Source: Ochotona curzoniae
Lineage: Eukaryota; Chordata; Mammalia; Lagomorpha; Ochotonidae
Direction: 5' to 3'
NCBI RefSeq assembly: GCF_017591425.1
Contig: NW_024466218.1
Coordinates: forward strand, 15,576,001 to 15,640,000
DNA: 64,000 nucleotides
Position numbers and translations under genes: made by a program. The notes under the pieces were generated by a model. The model searched no databases and was not told the DNA's origin. It saw only the letters and a list, made by a program, of their open reading frames with translations. Of this stretch, positions 12,350-24,609 are shown piece after piece (position 1 is the first letter of the stretch; the number at the start of each line of letters is the position of its first letter).

Positions 12350-13110
12350 GTGGCGCTGGCTGTGTCAGCTACTCTTAGCCATGAACCAGAGCATCATGGA
12401 GAGTGGCTGTTAAGTGCTTACTGATGCTGTGGCATGGAAAACATGTCTGCAAAGTTAATAGAGAGCTTTGACTTCTGGAGGCTGAGAGATTTCAATCACT
12501 ACTATTGTCAGTGAGTGAGAATGACTGGGGCCACGGTGTAGAACTTGTTAGGGGGGAAAAATGCAACAATTTAGGAAGAAAACAACAACCTTACTGAGTA
12601 GGTGCCAGGTCCAGTTGTGAGCCATCGCAGGTGTGTGAGTTTACTGGAGCTGGGCCCATTCCCTCCCACAGGAGGGGAGCTCTCCTGCAGGGCCATGCAG
12701 CTCGCTACAGCTCCACTGCTCAGAAACAGGAGGTAATTAGCCCCGTGCTTAATGAGAGCGTCTGGAGAACGCAGTTGAGAAAATACTAAAAAAATAAATG
12801 AGATGGAGGAACGATAAAGGGAAAACATCAATGTGATCTGAAATGGCTGGTAAGAAATAATACAGCTGAGGCAAATTGAGAATGACTGAGCAGCTGAGAC
12901 TTGGTCTCGGCGCTGCTAAGGGGCACTGTTTTAACGAACAAGCACTGCAGGGAGGAGTGTGAAGCTTGCCAGCTTTGGCGGGAGTGGTGGTGCTGCTGCT
13001 AATGTTCCAGTGTATGTGCATCTGTAAGTTTCTGTGGATGTATCTGTGTGTGAGGTGGGAGCATGAGACGGGAGAGTGAGTTTAATTTCATTCTAATGAA
13101 CCGAGAATCA
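12350..13110. promoter_or_regulatory. Candidate conserved non-coding element or enhancer
   Basis: The longest stretch in the first 15 kb with balanced base composition, no transposon and no simple repeat. It contains aggtaattagcccc (TAATTAG at 12734-12740), cttaatgag (12748-12756) and two CAGCTG E-boxes (12863-12868 and 12891-12896). It also retains several CpGs, which are otherwise scarce here. Overlapping antisense frames of 86 and 90 codons have no family match that I recognise. The enhancer role is inference. Confidence 0.3.
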
Positions 13111-13842
13111 CACGTGCATGCTGAGGAGACTGGTATCTTCTATCTCTTAGGATTGGTTTTCTGGACTTCCTGTCAAGCCTGACACTTAGTCATTGAAAAT
13201 AAATATTATGGAATAAATCAGTTGGTAGGGAAATAAATGAACTATATTATGTCCAGTTTGTAGTTTCATGGCACCTGTTAAGCCATACTGTTAAATGTTG
13301 AAAAGTTTTTGTGGCAAGATTCCAGAAAAGTCCATGAAGTTGTTGATGAAATTGCTTGTATGAGTCCATGGTTGTTTCAAGAACAGACACTCAGCAGGTT
13401 CTTATTTAGAACTAAGGGTCTAACTGAGTCCAACTTTAGCATGGCGATCATAGCCTAAGGTCAAAAGGAGAGCTGGCAGCTGAGTTAGGGATTAAGTCAA
13501 GAACTTTTGACTGCAATTTCAGTGCTCTTTCCAACTCACCATGCTCAAGGCTGCAACACAATTGTAAGATTGAACCAAATAATCCATCAGATGTTCATAA
13601 AATGTTGTCAGTATCCTGGAAGTGCAGCAAAACTTGGGAGGGCCATATGAGAATGAGGCTATGCGTTTAAGGAAGTTAATGTGCAGAAATTGTATCCAGA
13701 TCAAAACCAAAACTTGAAAGCCAGAAAATCAGATAAAAGTACACATCTCATCGGTAAGAAAGGAAAAATATTAATATTATGAAATCCTACTCTCACTCTG
13801 AGGTACTAGCTTTGAGGTAAATATTGTTATCCCAGTACTGTA

Positions 13843-14035
13843 ATCAGGGCAACCGTGTACCTCCAGAATTCATAACTTAATGTTTCAGAGTTAACAGGTG
13901 GAAACTAGGTGATGTGATTAGGTGATTAAGTCATGAGGGCTCCACCTACATGAATGGGATGTGTATGCTTGTGTAAAAGTCTCAAGTGAGCTCCTTAACA
14001 TCTTTACATTGAATGAGGATGCTACAAGAAGATAT
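13843..14035 (+). mobile_element. ERVL-MaLR type LTR remnant
   Basis: The order matches the middle of MLT1/MST-like LTRs: cctccagaattcataactt, ggtgattaagtcatgagggctccac, catgaatgggatg, a degraded ctt(a/g)t(a/g)taaaag, then tcaagtgagctcc. The 'gattaagtcatgagggc...catgaatggga' core is the persuasive part. It has no coding capacity and its ends are lost. Confidence 0.6.
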
Positions 14036-14171
14036 CACCCCTTCTAGCGAAGAGCAAGTCTCTACAGATAGTAGATTTACTGGTGACGTTACTGTAGGTT
14101 TCTCAGACTTAAGAATCATAAGCAATAACTTTATCTCATTTAAAACAACCAGTTTGGAGTAGATACTTTTC

Positions 14172-14510
14172 CTTTTTAAAAAGTTTATTATTTTATTATT
14201 TTTATTTGGAAGGCAGATATTCAGAGAGAAGGAGACAGAGAGAGACACAGAGATCCTTGCTCTGGAACAATCCCCAGATCATTGCAACAACTGGAGCTGA
14301 GCTGATCCAAAGTCGGGAGACAGGAGCCTTGTCTGGGTCTCTCATGTGGGTCCAGGGAGTCAGGGATTTGAGCCTGGCTCTCCTCATTTACTAGGCTATA
14401 TACAGGGAGCTAGATTGGGAGTGCAGCGACTGGGACACAAACCAGCTTCCGTATGGGATTCCAGTGCTGTATGGAGAGGATTAACCTGAAATGCCACCAT
14501 ATTTGCCCCA
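14172..14510 (-). mobile_element. CSINE, reverse orientation
   Basis: Runs from a T-rich/ATTATT 3' end through ttggaaggcagatattcagagaga, agatccttgctctggaac, gagctgatccaaagtc, tctctcatgtggg and tgggacacaaacc to atgccaccatatttgcccc at the head. Diverged, with a GAGACAGAGAGAGACAGAG purine-rich patch. Confidence 0.75.
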
Positions 14511-14534
14511 GTTTGGCGTACTTCTATAGCAACA

Positions 14535-14640
14535 TGAGTTGTTTAAAACAATAACTCTGCAGATGAGGAAGCTGTGACTCAGAGGTGAGGTCATTTGAAC
14601 AACTTCAAACTGAAACCTGCAAAGTGCTAAAATCTCACGG
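14535..14640 (-). mobile_element. Probable MIR remnant
   Basis: ctctgcagatgaggaagctgtgactcagaggtgaggtca resembles the reverse complement of the MIR core ('cagatgaggaaactgaggctcagagaggt'). It sits right against a CSINE. Short, hence modest confidence. Confidence 0.45.
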
Positions 14641-15344
14641 TCACTAAGTGAATTACTGAGAATTAATACAATGTCAAAACGAATCAAAAAACAGCAAATA
14701 TTGTCAGATGCCATGGAAACTATGAGAATCAAAGCCATGATTTTCTACATTCTTTTTGGACACTGAAAATGGGAACCTTTTCTGCTGTGTACGCTAACAT
14801 GACTGAGCCAACTATCAGTCCTTGTTAACTTGTCTTTGTTGTTACTCTGCCTTTGTTGGCATGGCTTTATTTCTTTAAAAAAAATTCTGTCTTTAATCAA
14901 ATATTGTTTATTTCAGGAACTTTCATAAAATCTTCTCTCTTCAATGGAAAACACTGAAACTTTATGCCACAAATTGTCTGAATCCCACAACCAAAAACAT
15001 TCACCTTGCTGTATGCACTGGTGCTGTATTGTAGTAAATGACCCACACACTAGAGTAATCAACACCAACGTTGAAAATTGGTTTTTCCTTCTCTCCTTAA
15101 GATGCTGCCAAACTTTGAAAGGACGTTTTCTACATTTTAATGGTAATTGATCAACTAAGGTTTGTCTTGCAAAGGGGTTGTGTTGGTAATATTTGGAGAG
15201 CCAACGTTTGACACAAAATTAACATTGAAAAGCGCCAAATGCCCAAGCGTCCTCACTCTCACTTCTTTAGCCAGAAATGAAGGCAGAGATTCTGACCAAG
15301 TGTTCTAACAATATTTAAATATTTTTTTTTTTACTTTTTTAATG

Positions 15345-17200
15345 TTATTTACATATTTGAGAAGGATGCATGTCTATGTGGTCCTCTAATTAGGGGGTAG
15401 AGGGTCAGGTATGCAAGAAGGTAAATGGGACAAAATTTTCTCTCTCTCTCTCCTTTATTTTCTCTCTTGTGTCTGCAGGGGAGGAAGGAAGAGTGTCCAC
15501 TCTGTAGTCAAACTACAACAGTACCCCAGGAATAAGGGATGGTTCTTTGATGATACCTTAGAAACTCTAATGTGGGAAGAGTGTACCCAGAATGTTGTTG
15601 TTTGAGTGCTTTTAATATTTCTGAGACGTCTTTGTTGCATTGGAGTTGAGAAAATCTTTCCAATGTCTATTGCCTGACAAAGTCTACCTTAGTGCATCCG
15701 CAGAACCAATAACTTGCTGCTAACTGGGCCAGGAGAATTCTCCAACCTGCTCTGCTTTTAATCCTTTGATGAAACAGGCGACATCCCCTACTGGCCTAGA
15801 TAAACTAGCCGTAATGCTGGACCAGACACATGTGTTCTAAGACCAGACAGCACATCTTCATTTTCTAGGGTGAACAGAGTCTGAGTCCTCTGGTCTAGTT
15901 GGAGAGTCCTGCAAGATACCTCACTTGGGGTGACCTCAGATTTGAGTCTTGTATGTGCCAGCCAGTGCAGGATCAGGTTCTGTCTGTCACCTGCAACAAC
16001 CAATGTACATGCTAGTAGATGCAGCTGCCTAGTCAGTTCTGCCCTAGCCCCATATCTCACATGAACACAAAGGTGCTATGGCCAGGCCCAGACAGTCCAC
16101 CATAGACCTAGTTTTCATGCGTGCCAGCAGACACTGTGACCTAACTGGAGCAATCTCCAGTAATCCTCAATAGGCCTGCCCCCAGCATGGGTTTTTCAAG
16201 TACCAGGCTCTGCTACAGACTAGCACAGGCCATCCTGCATCATATCCAGTTCTTGGGCACACTCATGGGTGCTGCAGCTCATTCACAGTCCTTGGTTTTG
16301 CACTTACTGGTGGTGCTTAGACCCAGCCTAACACGGACTATTCACAATCTCAGCTCTTCCTGGTAGATATTGCAGCTCAGCCCAGCTGGTCTTAGCTTAT
16401 ACTCTGCCTTAGCTTTCCTGCATGGCACCAGGTGCTGTGGACAATTCTAGCCCAGCCTGTTCCAAGACTGGTGCACACAAATACTGAAGAGTGTTGCAGC
16501 TTTGCCTGGCCTGACCCGCCACCAACCTCAACTTTTGTGATCCCCAGTGGGATCTGCAGCCTAGCAGGGAAGTTCCCAAAGTTCCCCTACCAGACATGTT
16601 TCCAGTCTGGGATCTCATGTGTGTTGGCAGGTACAGGGGCCTTCCATAATTCTCAGCCATTACTTCTGCCAGCAGGTACTGCAGCCTGGCCCCATCCAGT
16701 CTTCTCCCAGCCCTGGATCCCGAGAGTGTCAGGTAAATTCCTGTTAGGTGAGTCCTATGGTGACCCTGGCTCAGCCTGTCACCACAGCAGCTACTGCAGT
16801 CCAATAAAAGTAAATCCCGCAGTTTCCCAGCTTGACATGACCTATTCCTTGTGGGCAGGTACTGCAGCCTAGCCCCACCAGACATTCTCCCTGGTCCCAG
16901 CTTTTGCGTGTACCAGCTGGCAGTGGGTGATACTACTGGTTCACACCAGGTTTCCCACATGGGTGGATGCCTTAGTCTAACCCACACATGCCCTCCAGTT
17001 CCTCCCACCCTTCCTCCTAGCCCACTCTGTCTCAGCTTTCTTGCCTACCTGTGAGTACAGTGGCCCAGTTCATGGAAACTATCAGAAGCCATTCCTCCCC
17101 TGTCAAACATGTCCTCAGCAGCTCCCACTCAATATGTCCCCAGAACGCTTCCCTTGGCAACCTGAAGCTACCCCCCTTCTGCCTGGAGATGGGGTGGTTG

Positions 17201-17254
<54 letters not shown>

Positions 17255-17420
17255 CTCTGCTGGCATAGTGGTATAGTTAGAACAAATTTGGCATTGACCA
17301 GACCCAGAATGCCTACCAGCTGCTGGTCGCTTTTCTCCCAGCAGTGCAACACTTGTCTTGGTACAAGGCAACCTAGGCAGTTGCCTACAGCTGGGGAAGA
17401 GTAATGGCATGCAGAGGCAT
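15345..17420. repeat. Element A: C-rich degenerate repeat element, copy 1
   Basis: A block of about 2 kb unlike its AT-rich surroundings. From about 15,950 to 16,930 it is built of degenerate units of very roughly 50-110 bp, each centred on a motif like gtgccagcaggtactgcagcctggcccc (clear at 16667, 16850 and 16121). Its left part (15413, 15668) and right part (16950-17170) match element B in the same order and at nearly the same offset. A long (AC)n tract interrupts the right end. The 199-codon antisense frame at 16409-17008 is a by-product of C-rich, stop-poor sequence. Its family is unknown to me; candidates are the untranslated end of a lagomorph L1 or part of an endogenous retrovirus. Confidence 0.6.
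17202..17253. repeat. (AC)n microsatellite
   Basis: About 26 uninterrupted CA units inside element A. Several reading frames on both strands run through it and spell poly-His/Thr or poly-Cys/Val; these are artefacts. Confidence 0.98.
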
Positions 17421-17699
17421 GATAATAACTGAAGAATTCAGAAAGAAAAGAATTCATGCTTTCTGGCATAACTCATATGCAATGGAGGAAACGAAAGAAC
17501 TGAGATTGGGAATACATCAGCATCTCTCATGGAATGAATGGATAGAACACCCAAAAATGTAATATGGTTCCCTGTGATGTCTGTGACATTTCTTAAATTT
17601 TTTTGTTTAACTAAGTTAATTTTTATGAAAAAATACAAGTTCTAATTAAATGCTTTCTTTTCTGGCACTACTAAGAAATAAGTGTAGTTAGACAGTCCT

Positions 17700-18130
17700 A
17701 TTTTTCATGTTATCTTTTAATTGTGTCTATGCTAAAGTACATTAAGATTACTTTAATAAATTTTCCTACTTAAACAATCATTGTATTCCTAGTATAAATA
17801 ATACATTAGCATGTTACTGAAATTGGCTTGCCTACAGTTTTTAAGGAATTTATCAGTATGTCCATCATTACACTTGGCCTGTAATTATATTTTCTTATTT
17901 GGTGCTTGCCCTTGTTAGTTAGAAAAATTAAGGTTGCCCTGACGTTGAAAAATGAATTGATAAACGTATTCATATACGTGAGTCTGAGAAATTCTAAGGA
18001 AAACCAAAACTATTTAGTTATTTAAAAGTTTCACAAAATTTAAATTTATCTGTGGGTAATTTCATTTCATAGGAAATTGTATTATAATGTACATATTTTA
18101 ATGATAATTAAGTTTTTGAGTAGAGATATT
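17700..18130 (-). mobile_element. L1 ORF2 remnant (reverse transcriptase region)
   Basis: Antisense to L1 ORF2. The stretch attgtattcctagtataaa, then gcatgttactgaaattggcttgcc, atttatcagtatgtccatcattacacttggcctgtaattatatttt matches the antisense of the L1 reverse-transcriptase region ('cattcctgggat...gttgctgaattcggtttgc...ttgcatctatgttcatcagggatattggcctgtagtttt'). It is heavily mutated and inactive. It starts about 300 bp right of element A; whether the two belong together is not known. Confidence 0.65.
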
Positions 18131-18747
18131 TAATGAATTATCACAAATATAATGGTTTAATATAATGGCTATATTACCTCAAGTTTCAATATGTTGAAAT
18201 GTAAGCACCAGTCTCACCAACATAAAATCACATCTCCAGCAGGGTTGTGTTGTCTCTGGAGGCTGTGGGGAGAATTTGCTTTCTTGTTTACACCTGCTAG
18301 AGGATACCCACATTGCTTCATTTTCTTCCAGTTTAAAGGTAGCTGTGGCTAGACAAGATGGTCTTGTATTACACTACTATTTTCCCTTCTCTTGTCTCTC
18401 ACACTTTCAAAGACCTTTATGATTGCCATGAGTCCATCTGAATAATCACGATTAATCACATTTTAAGTCTAGTATAACTTAACAGCATGCAATCTGAATT
18501 TCCTTCTTGCCATATATTGAATTTTTCACAGTTTCTGTAGATTAGGATGAGAGCACCTTTCAGGGAACTGTTATTCTTCTTGTCACAGTACATATAAATT
18601 AAATGTTCAGCAGAGAATAACCAATGTCCTGTTGGTTATGGGAATTGCTTAAATAAGAAAGTTTCATCTGCTTCATGCTGTGAGTAGTTTAGGAACTAGC
18701 AGTATGTGAAAATATGGCAACAAAGGTGACTCTCAAAGTCTTCAGCT
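18131..18747. other. Unique sequence, no gene seen
   Basis: AT-rich DNA between an L1 remnant and a CSINE. No motif or repeat recognised. Confidence 0.4.
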
Positions 18748-18757
18748 CCATCTACTT

Positions 18758-18788
18758 TTTTTTCTTTTTTAAAAGATGTATTTATTTA

Positions 18789-18833
<45 letters not shown>

Positions 18834-19130
18834 GGAAAGGCCAATATACAGAGACAAAGAGATAGAGAAGATCTTCTGTCTGCTGATTCACTCCCCAAGT
18901 GGCCACGATGGCCGGAGATGAGCCCATCCAAAGCCAGGAGCCAGGAGCCTCTTCCGGGTCTCCCACACAGGTGCAAGGTCCCAAAGCTTTGGGCCGTTCT
19001 CGACTGCTTTCTCAGGCCACAATCAGGGAGCTGAATGGGAAGCATGACCGCTGGGACATGAGCCAGCACCCATATGGGAACCCAGCATGTACAAGGTGAG
19101 GACATTAGCCACTAGATTACTAGGTTGGGC
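18758..19130 (-). mobile_element. CSINE with (ATT)n expansion and TSD
   Basis: Reverse-oriented, near full-length young-type CSINE: T-rich start, a (ATT)n run at 18790-18834 in the tail region, then aagatcttctgtctgctgattcactccccaag, gagcctcttccgggtctccc, ctttgggccgttctcgactgc and the head aggttgggc. Flanking direct repeats ccatctactt at 18748-18757 and 19131-19140 mark the insertion. The ~106-codon frames on both strands within it are SINE translation. Confidence 0.9.
18790..18834. repeat. (ATT)n microsatellite in SINE tail
   Basis: About 15 ATT units in the A-rich tail of the CSINE (tail of the minus-strand element). It probably grew from the AATAAA-type tail repeats. Confidence 0.95.
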
Positions 19131-19514
19131 CCATCTACTTCTTGATTTTTTACAATAGTTCACGCAAAAGCAGCTCCTTCTCATATAAGCATTTCCAGTA
19201 GGAAATAGCAAGAGGCAAAGAGAAGGAGCAGTGCTTATGTCCAGAATGTGGAAAGCCTTTCCTGAAGCCTTCAGTTAATGTGTCATAATATAGAATCATG
19301 CTGTTCATTGTAATAGGAATTGAGAAATCAAGATTAAGAAAGTAAATCTGGGCATACTATTTTGCTTTTCAAAATCAATTCCCTGTTAGTAAGATGGAGG
19401 AAGGGTACAATGAATATGGGCTAGATTATTGTAGTGTCAGTAACTATAACTTTATCATTATACTTGACACCAATGCTTTAATAGCATTCCAAATAGCGTC
19501 AAAAATAATGTAGA

Positions 19515-19845
19515 GGGATCAGTATTGTGGCACAGTGAGTAAAGCTGCTGCTTGTGACATTGGCATCCTATAGGGGCACCAATTCATGTGTCAGATATGC
19601 CACTTCCAATTTAGCTTTCTGCCAAAGGCCTGAGAAAAGCAGCAGCAGATGGCCCAAATGTTAGGGCTCCTTCACTGCTATGTGTGATCTGGCTGAAGAT
19701 CCTGGCTCTCAGTCTGGTCCAACCCTGGTTATACTGGCCATCTGAGGATTGAACCAGTGAATGGAATTATTGTCTTTCTCCATATCTTTCCCCTTTCTCT
19801 CTGTAACTCTGCCTTTCAGAAAAGTAAGCAAATGCAAAAATAATA
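19515..19845 (+). mobile_element. Old CSINE, sense orientation
   Basis: Head gatcagtattgtggcacagtgagtaaagctgctgcttgtgacattggcatc, then caattcatgtgtcagatatgcc, aaagcagcagcagatggcccaaatg, ctgaagatcctggctc, ggccatctgaggattgaacc and ctctctgtaactctgcctttcag. This is the rabbit-like older CSINE body. Diverged but complete. Confidence 0.8.
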
Positions 19846-20104
19846 TGGTATAGACATCTAATATCAGAATTGCTAGTCATCCTATTGGAAGTTCCAGTCT
19901 GTACAACAACAAAAATAAAACATAAGAATACAAAGTAATAGAAAACTATAGAATATAACATTGGCAGTAAGGTATCATAAATCCAGTTTCCCGTTTTTGA
20001 AAAATACAAGATAATTGAGTAATTGAGTATAGAGTTCAGAGAAAAGTAGAATATGGATGAAAACTTAAGAAAGTTTTTAAATGTTAATTTTACTTTGATG
20101 ATGT

Positions 20105-22110
20105 TTACATAGTTGATCAGTGTGGGAAGGGTCGAGCATTAGGGGAAAGTGGGTGAGACTATTTTCCCAAATTTCCTTTTTCTTCTTCCTTTGTCAGGGG
20201 GAAGTGGAGGGGTAGGGAGAGAAGCTACACCTGGTTTCCCAATCCTTCAGTACCTTGGCTTGGAAAATGGACACCTGACGTCATCTTCAGGTGCAGATGT
20301 AGAGAATTCTCTGGGGGGCACTGCTCAAGTGGTTTCAATAATTGTGAAATGCTGTTGATCTTTCAAGGTCCATTGGCTGACATAATTTACTTTAGAGCTT
20401 CCATTTGCTCAGATATTTACTGTTAATGCTTGGCTAGGGTAGTTGACCAATTTTATCTGTCTTTGTTCCTTTGCTATGGTACCAGATGTCCTATGAATGC
20501 CCCAATGGAATGCCATGTCCTCCACATGCTTCTGAGTATGCTTTCCACTGATCCATCTAAGCCACTGAGGAGGCCCAGTTCTGACACACGCACCCTATTG
20601 TCAGAAAACAGGTTCTATGGTTCTCCCCATGGTTGGGGTCAGAGTCCAGCAGTTCACTTGCAGGGGTACCCAAAAAATCTCATCTAAAATGATCTTAGAT
20701 CTGACTCATGTGTTCTTGTCAATACAGAGTCTGGCTCAGTCCATCACTTACATCAGCCTATTTGCAACTGCTGGGCTGGTTCTGTCTCCAGCCCTGACTC
20801 TTATGTAATCCAATGGGTGCTGCAGCCCAGCCCAGTCTTGCCCATCACACACTTGACCCTCTCATGCACCAGCAGCAACTGCAACCTAGTTGGAATGACA
20901 CCAAATAACCCCCACTAAGCCTGTCCCCAGGCTAGTACTTTCTGTGTTTGCCAGTATGTGCAGCAAACTGGTCCAGTCTGTTCCACATCCCATTCAGCTA
21001 TTGTACATGTCAATGAGTGTAGATGCCTAGTTCAACCCAACTGATTCCACTATCCAGCCCACAGTCATGCTGGCGGGTGCCACTGCCTGTGTAGCCCAGG
21101 ACAGCCAAGACCTAGCCCAACCCATATTATACTCTTCCTGGCTCACATAAGCACCAGTGGATGCTAGAGTCAAGTCCTAGTCAGGCACACCCCAGATCCT
21201 GTTCACACCCATTTTGAGGGACATTGCAGTCATATCCAGCCAGATCACCCACCCACATTTTGTCTCTCACACTCACCAGTGGCAACCACAATTCAGCTCC
21301 CCAACCAGGCCTATTCCAAGCCTCAATACCTGATGTTGGAGGTTTCCATGGTCGTGCGTAGCTTAGTCTGTCACTATCCCCAGCCCTTAAGCTAAACAGT
21401 GGAGATTAAAATTCCACAGGCATGGGCCACATATCCCACACAGAATCTGCCCCCAAAACCTGGTTCTGTCATATGCTGGTTGGTCTCATATCCCAACCTA
21501 ACATTACCTGTCCTCTGTTCCAACTCCAACTGGCAGGTACTGTGATCTAGCCCTGCCAGGTGGTCCCCAGCCCCAACTTTAGTGTGCACTGCTGAGTAGT
21601 GGTCAGCAGTGATCCATGCTAACTAGCCCAGCTCAAGTCTCCCGAATGGGCTGGTGCATTGGTCTGACCCATAAAGTTCTTCTAGCTTCCCCGCTTGCTT
21701 CTTGCAAGGACAGTGGCCTTGTCAATGGAATTCCCTCAGAAGCCACTCCTCCCCTGCAACACACTCCTTCAGCGATCATCACTCCCACACAACTTCTTGC
21801 CACTTTCCCTGATCAATCCACATTCCCTGTGCCCAAGAGCACTTGGGTTCCCCAGCCCAGCCTTATGAAGCCAGTCTTCATGCTGGCGTGGAGCTCCCAA
21901 GCTCCTGGCATGTGTACTGGCCCAAGAACCTACCCTTCCACATACCCACAACTCAAGTTCAACAAAGCTCACCAAACCTGGTCCATTAAAACATCAGATC
22001 AGCATGCTAACCTAGGTATCTCCCAGGCCATCCATAAGCCTGTACCCTCAGGTCCCAATAGGCGCCTGCTTCTTCACCAGGCACAAAAAAATAAGCTTGA
22101 GAAACTTTAT
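20105..22110. repeat. Element B: C-rich degenerate repeat element, copy 2
   Basis: Second copy of element A in the same orientation. Matching anchors are 20136 with 15413 (gcattaggggaaagtgggtgagac against gcaagaaggtaaatgggacaaaa), 20371 with 15668, 20866 with 16121 (gcaccagcagcaactgcaacctagttgg), and 21710 with 17057 (acagtggccttgtcaatggaa). The offsets are 4723, 4703, 4745 and 4653, so the copies are collinear with small indels. Internal units again centre on gtgctgcagcccagccc. The 199-codon plus-strand frame at 21616-22215 is in the opposite orientation to the long frame in element A, so neither is likely a gene. Confidence 0.6.
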
Positions 22111-22171
22111 TCCCCATTCTTTTTACTAGAATCTCCATCTCCTTCTTCTTATCCTCCTTCTCCTCCTCCTG

Positions 22172-22196
22172 GTGCTGCTGCTGCTGCTGCTGCTTC
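22172..22196. repeat. Short (CTG)n run
   Basis: Seven or eight CTG/TGC trinucleotides following a CTT/CCT-rich stretch (22131-22170), just right of element B. Confidence 0.85.
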
Positions 22197-22199
22197 TTT

Positions 22200-24186
22200 A
22201 GGTCATCATAATTAGCAATAATTAGTAGCTAGCTGTTATAAATAAGATAGCGCTCCTAAATATGTAGGAAGGAATTGGCATTAAATGAAGATAAATAGCT
22301 CCTCACTTTTAATAAGTCATATACAGAAAATGGTAGATGTACTTGGAAAGATGGAAAGGCAAAGGCTTTTCCAAAATGGATTCTATTTTTCCTGTGATGG
22401 AAAGAATATTCAATACTGATAGTTGACAGGGGCAGATGGACAAAAGGTGAAGATTAATGAAAATGGAATAAGTTTTATAGAGCTGCTGTAAAACTTGAAG
22501 AGAAATCAACTAGTTAAATAAAGTATACTTAAGAGATATAACTGTTATTAGATTTCAGCTAGAGTTGACACTAGTAATTGCACAGTGGAATCAGACTTTT
22601 ATGTGACACTTTTGCCTGCAAACTATATTCACCAGCCATAGTTTCATTCAATGTTTGAGTTTCTCCCAGATAAGAGCAGTAAAAGAAAGAGAAAAAAGTA
22701 TTCAGCACCTGTGTAAGATGTAATTATTGTGATAGGTCACACAATTAAAGCTGGATAGAAAGGAGATTCGAAACAAGTTAAAAGCCTACAGATAGTAAAA
22801 ACAAACAGGGTAAAAAGAATAGATCTGACCATTCATGGGAATACCACACATCTAAGCTGGACAAATGGGAAAGGGAGGCAAGGGAGTATTACATCTGTAC
22901 TACTGATTTAGTGAGTGAAATACTTTCAAGATTAAAATAAAGCACTGGAAGCAATCTTTAGACTGATCATACAAGAAACATATTAAAAGGGAAGTAATGG
23001 TTAGTATTGAAGTCAGGACCAGGTGATACATTGCATGTTGTTTAATCCTAATATGAGATAAGAGGAGGAGGGACCTGTCCTTTAGATGCTGAACAATGGC
23101 AGGATTGGAGATTGGCTGATGGCAGGAAATGAGAACCTCTGTGAACTAGCCATGAATTGGAGTGTTCTGTGGGTGATTTTTCTGTATTCACAAAAATTTT
23201 CCACAATGCCAAATAATATTTCCTCTGGAATGTCTCCATCAATGAGAAGTGTCCTATTCTATCATGTGACATTCTAAGTATGTGTGCATAGACAACCGGA
23301 GAACACAAATCATGCTACATAACATCGTGATTACACAATCTCCAGAAAACAGATTTTCCACCCCATTCTGTGCTCAAAGTTTCATCTTCTGTTTTCTCAA
23401 ACTCACCAAACTGTGATGAAGTATTTAGGCTTACCTTATTTTCCAGTCTTGTCGATGACTTGATGACAAATCAGTGAAAAAGTTTATGCAGCGCTAGAAA
23501 CGGTTGAAACAGTACAGTGCATTGTAATGTTCTGGCAACTGGTTCTTAACTCAGATTATCAGAACTTTGGTCTAAAAGACTGTAATGGTACCCATTTGAA
23601 GCATTTCATGAGAGACAAAGTGAAGCCTATTCTAGGATGGAAAGAGTTTCATATGTCTCATGTCCATTTCTCACTTCTTTAGCACTCGAAAGCCTGTTAT
23701 ACCTCGGGTATAACTGAATGTGCTGGACATCAAAGTTAGTCCAGCTCCATACCTCAGACATCTTAGAGTCTGCAAGGAAGGCACACATGAAACAACATGT
23801 TTGGTATGGGAGCTTGTTCCACTGATTACCCCTTCTATTTGTTTTAGGTTTCTTCTGTATTGGCTCTTTATATTCATCCAATAACTCAAATCTTGTTCAC
23901 TTGTAAAAAGGCATAGAACAAACTCAAAATTTGTTATCAACTCTGGGAGCACTTTTATTTCTCTGTATTTTTTTAATCTTCTCATACCAAATATTCTTAA
24001 ATTGAATTGCATTTTGAAATCATCTAAGAACTTAAAAAATACCAATGCTTATTATCACTGCCCCCACCTCTGAAAGATTCTAATTTAATTGACCTAAAAT
24101 GTGTGATTGAAGATTGTAAAATATACCCAAGAGGTTCTGATACAGCCAAGTCACTATTCTGAGTGTTGGTAAAAATTGAACATGTC
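22200..24186. other. Unique AT-rich sequence, no gene seen
   Basis: No transposon recognised. Overlapping minus-strand frames at 23627-24045 (84 and 124 codons) have no family signature and no surrounding gene structure. Confidence 0.4.
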
Positions 24187-24422
24187 TGGGGCCAGTGCTG
24201 TGCCACCGGAAGTGACAGCATCCTCATGTACCAACTCCAGTCCTAGGTCCATCTAGATCCCTGTTAATGTACTTGGGAAGAAGAGGATAATCCCAGTGAT
24301 CAGATCCCAAAAACCATGTGGGAAACCCTGAGGACAACCCATGACTCCTGGTTTCTGACTCCTCTGTGTGTGGTGCATGCGTCTCCTGTTCTCTAAATAA
24401 ATAAATTTTTGAAAAAAAATTA
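24187..24422 (+). mobile_element. CSINE, sense orientation, internally deleted
   Basis: Head ggggccagtgctgtgccaccggaagt, then ccaactccagtcctagg, catgtgggaaaccctgaggac, gactcctggtttctgactcc and an aaataaataaatttttg tail. Shorter than a complete copy (~235 bp) because the middle and GA/CT-rich parts are partly lost. Confidence 0.7.
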
Positions 24423-24609
24423 AGAAACCTAAACAATCAAACATGCACAGTGCAGGACCTACAAATCGCCCAGGGAAACCACAGCTGTTTTTATATCACT
24501 GCGCAAACATCGATATGTTTTGCACATGGATATCATAATCTAGTTAACAGAAAACTCAGGGAAGATTTGCATGCCTGAGAGTTCAATATTCCAAATTTGC
24601 TGCTTCTTC

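Noticed and set aside
16409..17008. 199-codon minus-strand reading frame, with another of exactly 199 codons at 21616-22215 on the plus strand
   Set aside because: They lie in paralogous elements A and B but on opposite strands, so they cannot encode the same protein. C-rich, CAG-rich sequence simply has few stop codons.
17041..17469. Frames with poly-His-Thr or poly-Cys-Val
   Set aside because: Created by the (AC)n tract at 17202-17253.
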